From contig CAYTJQ010000012.1 in assembly GCA_964438205.1 (NCBI GenBank), forward strand, positions 1 to 64,000: a stretch of DNA of 64,000 bases, given 5' to 3'. Both the position numbers and the translations under genes were made by a program. Below, piece after piece: positions 8,361-17,645 of this stretch; the stretch's first letter is position 1, and each line of letters starts with the position of its first letter. The stretch comes from Pseudohaliea sp964438205 (GTDB lineage Bacteria > Pseudomonadota > Gammaproteobacteria > Pseudomonadales > Halieaceae). The notes beneath the pieces are model-generated. The model made no database searches, was not told where the DNA came from, and was given only the letters and a program-made list of their open reading frames with translations.

Positions 8361-9650
8361 TCAGCGGGCGAGGCGGTCGCGCAGGCTGTAGAAGAGCATG
8401 CCCGCGACGAGGCCCGGGAAGCGCAGCGCCGTACCGCCGGGGAAGCGCCGCGTGGGCATGCCGGCCATGATGTCGAAGCGCTCGGCGCTGCCGCTGATGA
8501 CCTCGGCCAGGATCTTGCCGGCGAGGGTGGCGATGGGGACGCCGTGCCCCGAGTAGCCGTGGGCATAGAAGATGCGTGCGGAGAGGCGGCCGAGGTCCGG
8601 GAGCCGGCTCATGGTGATGGCGAGGGTGCCGCCCCAGCCGTACTCGATGGCGACGTCCTCGAGCTCCGGGTAGATCTTCAGCATGTAGGGCCGCACGAAG
8701 GCCTTGATATCGCTGGGGAAGGCCCGCGTGTAGGTTTCGCCGCCGCCGAAGAGCAGCCGGTTGTCCGCGGACAGCTTCCAGTAGTTGATGACGAAGCGCG
8801 TGTCGGACATGGAGGCATCGTCGCGGATCAGCCGGCGCGCGGTCTCCGCGGGCAGCGGTTCCGTGGCCAGCATGTAGTTGTTGATGGGCATGATGCGCCC
8901 CGCGCAGCGTTTCTCGAGCTTGTCGAGGTAGCCGTTGCAGCCGAGCACGAGGTAGCGCGCCTTGACCGTGCCCCGCGCGGTGCGCACGCGCACGGCGGTG
9001 TCTTCCCGGTAGTCGAGGACGCGGCTGCCCTCGAACAGCTCCGCGCCGAGATCTCGTGCCGCGGCAGCCAGGCCCAGCGCGTAGTTGAGCGGGTGCAGGT
9101 GCCGGGCGCCGTAATCCATGAGGCCGCCGTGCATGCCCTGGGCCGAGGTCCACTCGGGCAGTTCCGCCGGCGGCACGTAGCGCAGCTGCTCGTAGCCGTA
9201 GCGCTCCGCGAGGTGCGCCGCCTCGCTGGCGAGGTCCTCGCCCGCCTGCGCGCTGGAGGCGACATGCAGGTTGCCGGTCTTCAGCTCGCAATCGATGGCG
9301 AACTCGTCGATGAGGCCGCAGACCGTGTCCACGGCCTCGAGGCCGAGGTCCCAGAGGGCCCGGGCACGCTCATCGCCCACCAGTTTCTCGAGCTCTGGCT
9401 GGTCGACCCGCTGCCCCGTGCCCACGTGGCCGCCGTTGCGCCCGGAAGCGCCCCAGCCGACCTTGTGGGCCTCGAGCAGGATGACGCTGTAGCCCCGGCG
9501 CCGCAGGTGAATGGCACTGGAAAGGCCCGTGTAGCCGCCGCCGATAATACAGACATCGACCTCCCGGTCACCTTCCAGGCGGGGGAAGGCCAGGTCTCGG
9601 TTGGCGCTGGCGGCATACCAGGAATCGGTGTGGGGCTGGCCTTCGTTCAT
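8361..9650 (-). CDS. puuB: FAD-dependent gamma-glutamylputrescine oxidase-like protein
   Basis: 429-aa DAO-family flavoprotein. It has an N-terminal dinucleotide-binding motif in VCIIGGGYTGLSSAIHL, a second block GWGASGRNGGHVG, and the C-terminal FAD-closing segment YAHGYSGHGVPIATLAGK. This is the PuuB/OrdL layout, where the enzyme oxidises gamma-glutamylputrescine to the aldehyde in the putrescine to GABA route. It is divergent from a glutamine-synthetase-like gene of PuuA type across about 117 bp, which strongly supports polyamine use. Other glutamylated amines are possible substrates. Confidence 0.8.
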   Translation of the reverse strand: MNEGQPHTDSWYAASANRDLAFPRLEGDREVDVCIIGGGYTGLSSAIHLRRRGYSVILLEAHKVGWGASGRNGGHVGTGQRVDQPELEKLVGDERARALWDLGLEAVDTVCGLIDEFAIDCELKTGNLHVASSAQAGEDLASEAAHLAERYGYEQLRYVPPAELPEWTSAQGMHGGLMDYGARHLHPLNYALGLAAAARDLGAELFEGSRVLDYREDTAVRVRTARGTVKARYLVLGCNGYLDKLEKRCAGRIMPINNYMLATEPLPAETARRLIRDDASMSDTRFVINYWKLSADNRLLFGGGETYTRAFPSDIKAFVRPYMLKIYPELEDVAIEYGWGGTLAITMSRLPDLGRLSARIFYAHGYSGHGVPIATLAGKILAEVISGSAERFDIMAGMPTRRFPGGTALRFPGLVAGMLFYSLRDRLAR

Positions 9651-9767
9651 GGCAAAACTCTAGCAGCTGCTGATGCGCGCCAAGGATACCACCCCGGGGT
9701 TAGCTGCACTTGCCGCCTTGCGAAAGGTGCTGCGATACTGCCGCCAACTCCCCCAGTGGACGCGCCC

Positions 9768-11117
9768 ATGGACGATGAGAAGCAGGTCATCCGGGACTGG
9801 CTCAAGCAGCACCAGATCTCGGAGGTCGAGGTGCTGGTGCCCGACCTCACGGGCAATGCCCGGGGCAAGTTCATCCCCGCCCACCAGTTCCTCAACGACA
9901 GCCTGCCGAAACTCCCCGAGAGCATCCTCGTCCAGACGGTGACCGGTGAGTACTCGGACGAGCACTGGGAGTTCGTCGAGCCCACCGACACGGACATGCT
10001 CCTGAAGCCCGATGTCAGCACCCTGCGCGTGGTGCCCTGGGCGCGCGAGCCCACCGCACAGATCATCCACGACTGCTACAACCTGAAGGGCGACCTGCAC
10101 CCGCTGGCGTCGCGCACCATCCTGCGCAAGGTGCTCGCCGCCTTCAGCGAGGCCGGCCTGGTGCCGGTGGTGGCACCGGAGGTCGAGTTCTACCTGGTCG
10201 CCCGCAACCTCGACTCCGACTACGAGCTCGAGCCCCCTGCGGGCCGCTCCGGCCGCAAGGAGACCGCGCGGCTGTCCTACGGCATCGATGCCGTGGCGGA
10301 GTTCGAGGACTTCGTGGAAGACATGTACGAGTACGCCGATGCGCAGGAGCTCGACGTGGATACGCTGATCCACGAGAACGGCGCGGCGCAGATGGAGATC
10401 AACTTCCGCCACGGCGACCCGCTCAAGCTCGCGGACCAGGTCTTCGTGTTCAAGCGCACCGTGCGGGAGACGGCGCACAAGCACGCCATGTACGCCACCT
10501 TCATGGCCAAGCCGATGCGCATCGAGCCGGGCAGCGCGCTGCACATCCACCAGAGCCTCCTCGACGCCGAAACCGGCCGCAATGTCTTCGCCGAGGACGA
10601 TGGCAGCTTCACGCCCGCCCTCCTCAGCTACATCGCGGGCCTGCAGCGCTATACACCGGAGCTGATCAGCCTCTATGCGCCGAACGTGAATTCCTACCGG
10701 CGCCTGGCACCGGACATCTCTGCGCCGATCAACCTGAACTGGGGCTTCGACAACCGCACCACCGCGTTCCGGGTGCCGCACAGCGCGCCGGATCACACGC
10801 GCGTCGAGAACCGCTTCCCCGGCGCCGATGCCAACCCCTACCTCGCCATCGCCGCGAGCCTGGCCAGCGGCCTCCTCGGCATGCGCGAGCAGCTGACGCC
10901 CACGGAGCCCCACGCCGGCACGGCCAACGAGGACGACGTGGAGGTCGCGCGCACCCTGGAAGAGGGCCTGCGCAACCTGCGCGCCACGGCCGCGCTCTGC
11001 GACCTCTTCGGGGACCTGTTCCTGCGCGCCTACACGGCCGTGAAGCTCGACGAGTTCGAGGAGTTCAACCGCGTGATCAGCTCCTGGGAGCGGGAGCATC
11101 TCCTGCTGCAGGTCTGA
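9768..11117 (+). CDS. puuA: Glutamine synthetase family, glutamate-putrescine ligase-like
   Basis: 449 aa. It has the glutamine synthetase fold: an N-terminal beta-grasp (EVEVLVPDLTGNARGKFIP) and catalytic domain with PEVEFYLV, HENGAAQMEINFRHGDPL, the ATP-site block GSALHIHQSL and NRTTAFRVP. The motif AQMEIN and the lack of the GSI adenylylation tyrosine loop (NLYDLPPE) fit the PuuA branch, which ligates glutamate to putrescine. The frame is open 767 codons further upstream, but that part is antisense to puuB and epmB; the ATG at 9768 gives the standard N-terminus. The membrane-protein gene starts 7 bp after its stop. Confidence 0.82.
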   Translation: MDDEKQVIRDWLKQHQISEVEVLVPDLTGNARGKFIPAHQFLNDSLPKLPESILVQTVTGEYSDEHWEFVEPTDTDMLLKPDVSTLRVVPWAREPTAQIIHDCYNLKGDLHPLASRTILRKVLAAFSEAGLVPVVAPEVEFYLVARNLDSDYELEPPAGRSGRKETARLSYGIDAVAEFEDFVEDMYEYADAQELDVDTLIHENGAAQMEINFRHGDPLKLADQVFVFKRTVRETAHKHAMYATFMAKPMRIEPGSALHIHQSLLDAETGRNVFAEDDGSFTPALLSYIAGLQRYTPELISLYAPNVNSYRRLAPDISAPINLNWGFDNRTTAFRVPHSAPDHTRVENRFPGADANPYLAIAASLASGLLGMREQLTPTEPHAGTANEDDVEVARTLEEGLRNLRATAALCDLFGDLFLRAYTAVKLDEFEEFNRVISSWEREHLLLQV

Positions 11118-11124
11118 GCGCGCG

Positions 11125-11967
11125 ATGACCCTGACCGGTCGCCTCTTCGACAGCCGCAGCGGCTACCGCCTGTTCCGGGCGGTGAAGTACGCCACCTATC
11201 TCGCGCTCTGTTTCAACGTCTACCTGTTCCTGCGCGAGGAACTGCTTTCCCTGGAGCACACCTTCACCGGCGGCCTCGCCCCGGGCGAGGTAATCCAGGT
11301 CTTCGCCGCCACCATCGACACCGCGGCCTGGGTGATCCTGCTGCTGCTGTTCGAGCTGGAGACCTCGGTGCTGGACGACGAGAAGATCCGTGGCTGGACG
11401 CGCCGGTCACTGCACTGGACGCGGCTCGCCTGCGGCGTCGCGATCGTCTATGCGTTCACCGGCTATGTGGCCGAACTGGCGACGCTTCTCGACGCGACCG
11501 TGCTCGAGGGCTTTGACGCCTGCCAGCGGATGTCCGAGCCCTGGTCCGTGCTGGAAAAGCTCGATGAGTACGCGCCGCTGACGGCGGCGAACTGCGCCGG
11601 GCTGGCCGGCGCACCGCTGCAGATCAACGGTTTCCAGATCCTGGCCGACGCCGACGTGCTGCAGCAGGCGCGCTGGCTGGCATGGACGGACGTCATCAAT
11701 GCCGGCGCCTGGATCCTGGTGGTGATCCTGCTCGAGGTGGAGGTGCGTCTGCAGCTGCGGGGCGACCTGTCGGACCACATCATGCGGATCAACAAGTTCC
11801 TCAAGTTCGGGGTGTACGGGGTGCTGTTCCTGGCGGCCGCCTACTGGGGCTACGCGGGGGACTTCCTGGATTTCTGGGACGCTTTTCTCTGGCTCTTTGC
11901 GTTCATCTTCATCGAGCTGAACGTTTTCGACTGGCAGCAGGAAACGACGCACGGCGCGCCGGCCTGA
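11125..11967 (+). CDS. Conserved integral membrane protein of unknown function
   Basis: 280 aa, predicted inner-membrane protein with about six hydrophobic segments (roughly residues 22-38, 62-82, 100-122, 190-210, 232-250, 255-272). A soluble loop between segments 3 and 4 contains two cysteines (FDACQRM, AANCAGL) that could form a disulfide on the periplasmic side. I do not recognise a family. The ATG at 11125 follows the puuA-like stop by 7 bp, so it is probably in the same transcript, though that need not mean a polyamine role. Confidence 0.7.
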   Translation: MTLTGRLFDSRSGYRLFRAVKYATYLALCFNVYLFLREELLSLEHTFTGGLAPGEVIQVFAATIDTAAWVILLLLFELETSVLDDEKIRGWTRRSLHWTRLACGVAIVYAFTGYVAELATLLDATVLEGFDACQRMSEPWSVLEKLDEYAPLTAANCAGLAGAPLQINGFQILADADVLQQARWLAWTDVINAGAWILVVILLEVEVRLQLRGDLSDHIMRINKFLKFGVYGVLFLAAAYWGYAGDFLDFWDAFLWLFAFIFIELNVFDWQQETTHGAPA

Positions 11968-11997
11968 GGCGCGCCGCCAGCCGTCCCGCGGCCCCGG

Positions 11998-12216
11998 CTA
12001 GTAGTCGTCCAGCTCGAGGTCGTAGTCGCCCAGTTCCTCGCGCAGGCGCTTCTCTTCCAGCCGCCGCTCCGCCCGCCGCCGCATGGCGGCGAGGCGCTGC
12101 TTCTGGGAGCTGAAGGCTTCCAGTGGCTCGAAGTCGTCGTTGTCGTAATCGCCGACGATGGGCTCGAAGCCGTCGTCGTTGCCGTCCAGGTCCGCAGCCT
12201 GTTCGCGCTCACCCAT
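11998..12216 (-). CDS. Small acidic/basic coiled protein, PA3496/DUF3545-like
   Basis: 72 aa from the ATG at 12216, chosen because ggggagg lies 7-13 bp upstream; an ATG 18 codons earlier lacks a site. The N-terminal half is acidic (DLDGNDDGFEPIVGDYDNDD), followed by a highly charged helix QRLAAMRRRAERRLEEKR and the tail LREELGDYDLELDDY. The charged helix ending in LRxxLGDYD resembles small gammaproteobacterial proteins of the PA3496/DUF3545 kind; this is pattern similarity from memory. No signal peptide or membrane segment. Confidence 0.6.
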   Translation of the reverse strand: MGEREQAADLDGNDDGFEPIVGDYDNDDFEPLEAFSSQKQRLAAMRRRAERRLEEKRLREELGDYDLELDDY

Positions 12217-12584
12217 CAGAGAACCTCCCCGGTATTGGCCAGCACGTGATTTCCGCGGAATATCGGACACCGTGGCCGCCGAGTAAAGTGAATTTTGCTG
12301 GCATTTGGCGGGCCGGACCTGTCGCCTTTTGCGGCCCGTTTTCGCGCCCTATCCATGGTCCCGGCGCCGCATCGTGGCCTTGAAACCAGGCGGCCCGGCC
12401 CCTTCCCTGGCGGGTGCCGCGCAACGTCCCTGTCGCCGCTCTTCCCTGAGCGCCTGGCCGACCGGGCCGCCTGAGGGTGTTCCAGCAAGGCGCATGCCAG
12501 CGCCCGGAGCCGGTGTTTGCGGCGCTTTCCGGGATCGGCCGCGGCACAGCGGGCGTCGCGGACGCGCCCGCGGACGTGCCGGGG
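12217..12584. other. Intergenic region without a supported gene
   Basis: 368 bp between the small acidic protein and aroK, somewhat lower in GC than the surroundings near 12270-12330. The only structure I see is a gggccg...cggccc inverted repeat followed by gtttt (about 12310-12340). No open frame here has family-like sequence or a ribosome site. Confidence 0.5.
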
Positions 12585-13091
12585 TCAGGGTAGGGCGCGA
12601 AAGATCGCGTCGGCCACGGCATCGGCGTTGCCGGCGGTGGCGTCCACGATGATATCGGCGTAGCGCTTGTAGAGGGGGCAGCGCTCTGCAAAAACATCCG
12701 CGTAGCTCTGCCCCGCGCCGCGGGCGATGCCGCGCAGCGGGTTTGCCGCCACCCGCGCCTCGAGGGTGGCGAGGTCCGCGGCGAGGTAGACCACGGGCCC
12801 GGCGGCGCGCAGCCGCCGCATGACGGCATCGGAGTAGATCACGCTGCCGCCGGTCGATACCACGGCATCGTCCAGGGGTACCTCGAGGAGTACCTCCTCC
12901 TCGATTTCCCGGAAGCGGGGGTTGCCGACGCGATCGACGATGTCCTGCAGGATCTCGCCCTCGCGCACCTGGATGGCGAGGTCCGTATCGGTGAAGGCAA
13001 GCCCCGTGCGCTTGGCGAGAATGACGCCGACAGTGCTCTTGCCCGCGCCGGGCATGCCGATGAGGCTGATGGTCTGGTGGCGGCTGGTCAT
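12585..13091 (-). CDS. aroK: Shikimate kinase
   Basis: 168 aa. Phosphorylates shikimate at the 3-hydroxyl in chorismate synthesis. Walker A is GMPGAGKST (residues 12-20), the shikimate-binding Asp pair is in FTDTDLAIQ, the Arg of FREIEEEVL and the GG of VSTGGSVI are present, and the lid contains the conserved Arg near AANPLRGIARG. The open frame extends to 13484, but the ATG at 13091 gives the normal short N-terminus MTSRHQTISLIG. It stands alone here; aroB, the usual partner, is not adjacent. Divergent from gcvT with 147 bp between. Confidence 0.92.
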   Translation of the reverse strand: MTSRHQTISLIGMPGAGKSTVGVILAKRTGLAFTDTDLAIQVREGEILQDIVDRVGNPRFREIEEEVLLEVPLDDAVVSTGGSVIYSDAVMRRLRAAGPVVYLAADLATLEARVAANPLRGIARGAGQSYADVFAERCPLYKRYADIIVDATAGNADAVADAIFRALP

Positions 13092-13238
13092 GGCGGGCCT
13101 CGTTGCCGGGGAAGGGGGCATTATCCGATTCCCTGCCGCCGCGGCAAGCTGTGCCCGCCTGTCGTGCCCGGCACCGGCTTGCCTCCTGGCCGGGGGGCTG
13201 GGTAGAGTGTCGCGCCTGCCCGCCCGGAGAAAACGCCC

Positions 13239-14351
13239 ATGAGCCTGCTGACCACGCCTCTCGACGCCCTGCACCGCGAGCTCGGTGCCCGCATGGTGCC
13301 TTTCGCCGGTTACGAGATGCCGGTGCAGTATCCCGCCGGCATTCTCCGCGAGCACCAGCACACCCGTGAGCAGGCGGGGCTCTTCGACGTGTCGCACATG
13401 GGCCAGGTGGTCATCGAGGGCCCCGGCACGGCGGCCCTGCTCGAGCGCCTGGTGCCGGCAGACGTCGCCGGCCTGCCCGCACACAGCCAGAGCTATGCGC
13501 TGCTCACCAATGACGAGGGCGGTGTCCGCGACGACCTCATCATCACCCGCTGGGGTGAGGAGCGTTTCTTCCTGGTGGTGAACGCGGCCTGCAAGGCCGA
13601 GGACATTGCCTACCTCGAGGCCAGCCTGGACGACGCACAGTCCCTCACTGTGCTGGAAGACCGCGCCCTGCTCGCGCTGCAGGGGCCGGCCGCGCGCGCG
13701 GTCCTCGCGGAGCTCGCCCCGGGCCTCGCCCGCCTGCCCTTCCTGCGCGGCAGCGAAGCGGTCATCGACGGCGTCGAGTGCTATGTCACCTGCTCCGGCT
13801 ATACCGGCGAGGACGGCTTCGAGCTGTCACTGCCCGCCGCCGCTGCGGAGGCGGTGGCCCGCCGCCTGCTTGCGGCGCCGAGCGTGGCGCCGGCGGGCCT
13901 CGGTGCGCGCGACTCGCTGCGCCTGGAGGCGGGGCTATGCCTCTACGGTCACGACCTCGACGCGGGGACCAATGTCGTCGATGCCGGCCTGTACTGGTCC
14001 GTGGGCAAGGCCCGCCGTCCGGGCGGCGAGCGCGAGGGTGGTTTTCCCGGTGCCGGGCCCATCTTCGGCCGCAAGGCGACCGGCCCCGAGCGGCGCCGCG
14101 TCGGTCTGCGGGTGGAGGGCAAGCGCCCCGTGCGCGACGGGCAACCGCTGTTCGCCGCTTCCGGCGAGGCGGTGGGGGTTATCACCTCGGCCTGCTACGG
14201 GCCGAGCGCCGGCGGCCCCATTGCCATGGGCTACGTGGCTACCGCCTTCAGCGACATCGCCACGCCGCTGGAAGCCGAGATCCGCGGCAAGCGCCTGCCG
14301 GTGACGGTGGCGCGGATGCCTTTCGTGCCGCAGCGCTACTATCGCGGGTAG
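13239..14351 (+). CDS. gcvT: Glycine cleavage system T protein (aminomethyltransferase)
   Basis: 370 aa. Transfers the C1 unit of the aminomethyl-lipoyl H protein to tetrahydrofolate, releasing ammonia. Typical signatures are FAGYEMPVQY, LFDVSHMGQV, NAACKAEDI, SGYTGEDGFEL, the folate-site region ARDSLRLEAGLCLYGHDLD, and the C-terminal GVITSACYGPSAGGPIAMGYV. The ATG at 13239 is preceded by ggag. GcvH and GcvP are not in the window, so the system is split. No glycine riboswitch fits the short leader. Confidence 0.95.
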   Translation: MSLLTTPLDALHRELGARMVPFAGYEMPVQYPAGILREHQHTREQAGLFDVSHMGQVVIEGPGTAALLERLVPADVAGLPAHSQSYALLTNDEGGVRDDLIITRWGEERFFLVVNAACKAEDIAYLEASLDDAQSLTVLEDRALLALQGPAARAVLAELAPGLARLPFLRGSEAVIDGVECYVTCSGYTGEDGFELSLPAAAAEAVARRLLAAPSVAPAGLGARDSLRLEAGLCLYGHDLDAGTNVVDAGLYWSVGKARRPGGEREGGFPGAGPIFGRKATGPERRRVGLRVEGKRPVRDGQPLFAASGEAVGVITSACYGPSAGGPIAMGYVATAFSDIATPLEAEIRGKRLPVTVARMPFVPQRYYRG

Positions 14352-14370
14352 TTGCTATCGCGGGTAGTTG
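14339..14370. repeat. 16-bp direct duplication across the gcvT stop codon
   Basis: The unit ctatcgcgggtagttg occurs twice back to back; the gcvT TAG lies in the first copy and a second TAG in the same frame position lies in the next. Looks like replication slippage at the 3' end of the gene with no effect on the protein. Confidence 0.8.
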
Positions 14371-14377
14371 CCGGCGC

Positions 14378-15129
14378 TCAGTTGGCCCAGTCACGCTCGG
14401 CGCGAAATTGCCTGGAGAGATACTCCATCTGGTCCGCGAGGATCCGTTCCTTGGCGAGAAAGTNNNNNNNNNNNNNNNNNNNNNNNNNNNNNNNNNNNNN
14501 NNNNNNNNNNNNNNNNNNNNNNNNNNNNNNNNNNNNNNNNNNNNNNNNNNNNNNNNNNNNNNNTGCCTGGAGAGATACTCCATCTGGTCCGCGAGGATCC
14601 GTTCCTTGGCGAGAAAGTGCCACTCGTAGGAGTTCGGCCGGAAGGGCACCGCCAGCAGCGGCATGCCCGCTTCCTCCGGTGTCTGGTTGTCCTTCTGCCA
14701 GTTGCAGCGCCGGCACGCGGCGACCACGTTCTCCCAGCGGTCCGAGCCGCCGCGGGAAACGGGCAGCACGTGGTCGCGGGTGAGCTCTCCCCGGGGGAAC
14801 TGGTTGCCGCAGTAGAGGCAGCGGTGGTCGTCCCGGCGGAACAGGGTGCGGTTGCAGAGAGGCGGGGTGAAACCCTGGGTGACGCGCCCGTCGAGGGCGA
14901 CGATCGGCTGTACCTCGATGAAGGATCGCTCGCCGCTCCGGCGCTGGATGCCGCCGAAGACCGGCGGCAGCAGGTCGCCGATGCCGTAGACCACCGCCCC
15001 CCGGGCGTAGGCGGTAATCGCCTCGTGAAGGCTCATCCACCCGCGGGGTTGTCCCGCGAGGTCCAGCTTCAGTATCGCTTGCACTTCGGCAACGCTCGCA
15101 TAGGGCGCGATCCAGGGAAGTTCAAACAA
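14378..15129 (-). CDS. HNH endonuclease family protein (interrupted by assembly gap)
   Basis: Roughly 200 aa once the gap is removed. An N-terminal ILKLDLAGQPRGWMSLHEAI block is followed by an HNH domain with zinc Cys pair CLYCGNQF, LTRDHVLPVSRGGSD, NVVAACRRCN and WQKDNQTPEEAGMPL. This is the stand-alone bacterial HNH family often found beside housekeeping genes; its role is not established. The 100-N run splits the last codons: the same EYLSRQ coding segment is present on both sides, and removing the duplicate gives a clean ending QFRAERDWAN. The start is uncertain: TTG at 15129 or GTG at 15084, neither with a strong ribosome site. Confidence 0.75.
14464..14563. other. 100-N assembly gap with duplicated 55-bp flanks
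   Basis: The 55 bases at 14409-14463 are repeated exactly at 14564-14618 on the other side of the N run. This is what two contigs with overlapping ends look like when joined with a fixed placeholder; the true sequence probably has one copy and no gap. Confidence 0.9.
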
Positions 15130-15164
15130 CGCTACTGCAATTGTCGCGGGGAGACAATCCCTCC

Positions 15165-15782
15165 TCAGGGCTCGGCGGTCCACCGGGCGCTGCACAGGGG
15201 TGCGCCGTCCGCGAACACCGTACCCTCGAAGATCGCGCCGGGGTCGATGGGTCCCACCCCGGCCGGCGTGCCGGTCATGACGATATCCCCGTCCTCGAGC
15301 GTGCATAGCCGGGAGAGCTCCTCCAGGATGTAGGCGGGCTTGTAGATCATGAGCCCCACGCTGCCCGCCTGCCGTTCCTCGCCGTCGACGGTGAGGCGCA
15401 GGGAAAGGGCCGTTACCGGGCCCTCGAGGGATGCAAAGGCGCTGAACAGCGCGGCGCCGTCGAACGCCTTGGCCCGCTCCCAGGGCAGGCCCCTGCTCTT
15501 CAGTTCACCCTGCAGCGCCCGCCGGGTCAGGTCGAGGCCGAAGGCTGCCGCGGTGTAGCGGCCGCGCTCCACGAGCAATGCGATCTCGCCCTCGTAGTGC
15601 AGCACCTCGCCTTCCCGTGTCGCGCACAGGCGGTCGCCGATCGCCGAGTTCGGCTTCGCGAAGACGACCATCTGGTCCGGTATCTCGTTCCCGAGTTCCT
15701 CGATGTGGCGGACGTAATTGCGCCCGACGCAGAGGATCTTGGACGGGGTGACGGCGCGGCCGTCGACATCGATGCTGTTCAT
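15165..15782 (-). CDS. Fumarylacetoacetate hydrolase family protein
   Basis: 205 aa, the short single-domain FAH form (YcgM-like). Members hydrolyse or decarboxylate acyl-pyruvates and related 2-oxo acids with a divalent metal. Characteristic segments are ILCVGRNYVRHIEELGNE, FAKPNSAI, the metal-binding EGEIALLVERG (from YEGEIALLV), DLTRRALQGELKSRGLPW, AKAFDGAALF and the ending TLEDGDIVMTGTPAGVGPIDPGA. Start ATG at 15782 with ggaggg upstream. It lies between the HNH gene and the antiporter; no pathway context. Exact substrate unknown. Confidence 0.88.
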   Translation of the reverse strand: MNSIDVDGRAVTPSKILCVGRNYVRHIEELGNEIPDQMVVFAKPNSAIGDRLCATREGEVLHYEGEIALLVERGRYTAAAFGLDLTRRALQGELKSRGLPWERAKAFDGAALFSAFASLEGPVTALSLRLTVDGEERQAGSVGLMIYKPAYILEELSRLCTLEDGDIVMTGTPAGVGPIDPGAIFEGTVFADGAPLCSARWTAEP

Positions 15783-15827
15783 GGTTCCCTCCTGCCGGTA
15801 CCCGGTGTCGGCATGGCCCCCGCGGCG

Positions 15828-17606
15828 TCAGTCCCGGGCGGCCCAGACCAGGGCGATGAGCTTGCTGCCCGGGTCCAGGGGCGGCTCCTCGTCCTGGGTG
15901 AATACGCGCAGCTTCTGGCCCTCGCCGAGGGAGAACAGCGGAATGAGCCGATTGCCCGTGGTCTCCTTCCAGTCTTCGACGTCGAAGGTCTCGGTGAGAT
16001 TGATCACTTTTACCTCCGCCCCCTGGGCGAGCAGGCTGGCAAACTTCTCGTAGGAAAGATCCCCGCTGAACATGCGCGGCACCTGGTAGTCCTCCGGCAG
16101 GCGTTCGCGCTCGCTGGCGTCCCGGTCCTCGGCGTTGCGCAGGCTGAAGACCCGGTTCGGCCCGAACTCGCCACGGTACTTCATGCAGGCCAGGGTGTTC
16201 CAGCGCGAGCGGCGGGACATGGCGAAGAGCCGGCCGATGCCGACGAGCTCCAGGTACTGGTCGGCGTGGGAGGAGATCGGGTCGCCGTAGTAGGTCTCGA
16301 GGCCCGCCATGCGCGCGGCGCGCACCTCCTCGTAGGAGGTGTCGGCGAGCTTGACCCGGAAGCCCTGGCGCCGGAGCACGTCGCCGATGGCCCGGGCCAC
16401 GGGGTTGGCGCCGACGATGAGCATGCCGTTCGGTTCTTCCTCGGCGAGACCCAGCGCGCGGGTCACGGGGCGGGCCGTGATGCTCTGCAGGACGACCGTG
16501 GCGATGATCACGAGGAAGGTGTAGGGCACGAGCTGCACCGCGTCGGCGTAGCCGACTTCGGCGAGGCGCAGCGCAAAGAGGCTGGAGACCGCGGCGGCGA
16601 CAATGCCCCGGGGCGCGACCCAGGACAGGAGCGCCCGCTGCTGCCAGCTGTAGCCGGCGCCCACGGTGCAGGCCCAGATCATCACGGGGCGGGCCAGGAG
16701 CACGACGAGCAGTACCGTGACCCCGCCCCAGCCCGTGGCCAGGATGTCTAGCGGGTCCACCCGGGCGCCGAGGACGACGAACAGCACGGAGATAACCAGG
16801 ATCGACAGGCTCTCCTTGAAGCTGAGGATCTCGCTCACGCCGACGTCCTTCATGTTGCCGAGAAGTACGCCCATCACGGTCACCGCGAGCAGGCCGGACT
16901 CGTGGGCCGCGAAATCACTGGCGGCGAAGACCAGCACCACCCAGGCCAGGGTGACGACGTTGGCGAGGTACTCGGGTACCCAGTGCCGGCGCAGGACGAA
17001 GCCGAGGCCGAAGGCGCCGGCGAGGCCGATCACCAGGCCCACCGCGATGCTCTTGCCGAAGACCACCCAGCCCTCGCTGCCGGGCACCAGGTACTGGAAC
17101 ACGAGCACGGCGAGCAGGGCGCCGACCGGGTCGATGAGGATGCCCTCCCAGCGCAGCACCTGGCTGACATCGGCGCGGGCGCGCATGGTACGCAGCAGCG
17201 GGTTGATCACCGTGGGCCCGGTCACCACCATCAGCGCGGCGAAGAGCAAAGCCAGGTGCGGAGCAAAGCCCGCGAAGGCCACGCAGCCGCCGGCGATCAG
17301 CAGCCAGTTGAGCAGTGCGCCCCAGCTCACCAGGTTGGTGACGGTACGACCGTGCCCGCGGAGGTCGCGGAAGCGCAGCGTCAGGCCGCCCTCGAACAGC
17401 ACGAGGGCGACGCCGAGGGAGATGAACGGAAACAGCAGGTCGCCGAACTGTTCGTCCGGGCGCAGCACCCCGGTGACGGGGCCGGCGACGATGCCGAGGA
17501 CCAGGAGGGCGAGGATCGACGGCGTCTTCAGCCGCCAGGAGAGCCACTGCGCCCCTACCCCGAGCACCAGCACGGCGGCGAGGATGTACAGCAGGTGGTT
17601 TTCCAT
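15828..17606 (-). CDS. Cation:proton antiporter, NhaP/CPA1 type with C-terminal TrkA-N domain
   Basis: 592 aa inner-membrane protein. About 12 hydrophobic segments fill residues 5-395, including VTGPTVINPLLRTMR and EGILIDPVGALLAVLVFQYL, where the ND/DP-type acidic pair is replaced by the IDP signature of CPA1 proteins. The C-terminal part (about 400-592) is a Rossmann-like regulatory domain starting GMLIVGANPVARAIGDVLR, followed by a tail. Likely Na+ or K+/H+ exchange controlled by nucleotide binding. Only 39 bp separate it from the upstream ArsR-family gene, so they are probably one transcript. Confidence 0.88.
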   Translation of the reverse strand: MENHLLYILAAVLVLGVGAQWLSWRLKTPSILALLVLGIVAGPVTGVLRPDEQFGDLLFPFISLGVALVLFEGGLTLRFRDLRGHGRTVTNLVSWGALLNWLLIAGGCVAFAGFAPHLALLFAALMVVTGPTVINPLLRTMRARADVSQVLRWEGILIDPVGALLAVLVFQYLVPGSEGWVVFGKSIAVGLVIGLAGAFGLGFVLRRHWVPEYLANVVTLAWVVLVFAASDFAAHESGLLAVTVMGVLLGNMKDVGVSEILSFKESLSILVISVLFVVLGARVDPLDILATGWGGVTVLLVVLLARPVMIWACTVGAGYSWQQRALLSWVAPRGIVAAAVSSLFALRLAEVGYADAVQLVPYTFLVIIATVVLQSITARPVTRALGLAEEEPNGMLIVGANPVARAIGDVLRRQGFRVKLADTSYEEVRAARMAGLETYYGDPISSHADQYLELVGIGRLFAMSRRSRWNTLACMKYRGEFGPNRVFSLRNAEDRDASERERLPEDYQVPRMFSGDLSYEKFASLLAQGAEVKVINLTETFDVEDWKETTGNRLIPLFSLGEGQKLRVFTQDEEPPLDPGSKLIALVWAARD

Positions 17607-17645
17607 GGGCGTACCCTCGCCAGCGGGCCGCCCGCGGGGCGGCGG

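Noticed and set aside
7467..9767. Plus-strand extension of the puuA-like frame by 767 codons, suggesting a giant fusion protein
   Set aside because: It lies antisense to epmB and puuB, both with complete motifs; the ATG at 9768 gives the normal N-terminus of the family.
13092..13238. Glycine riboswitch in front of gcvT
   Set aside because: The spacer to aroK is only 147 bp and none of the conserved tandem aptamer motifs is visible.
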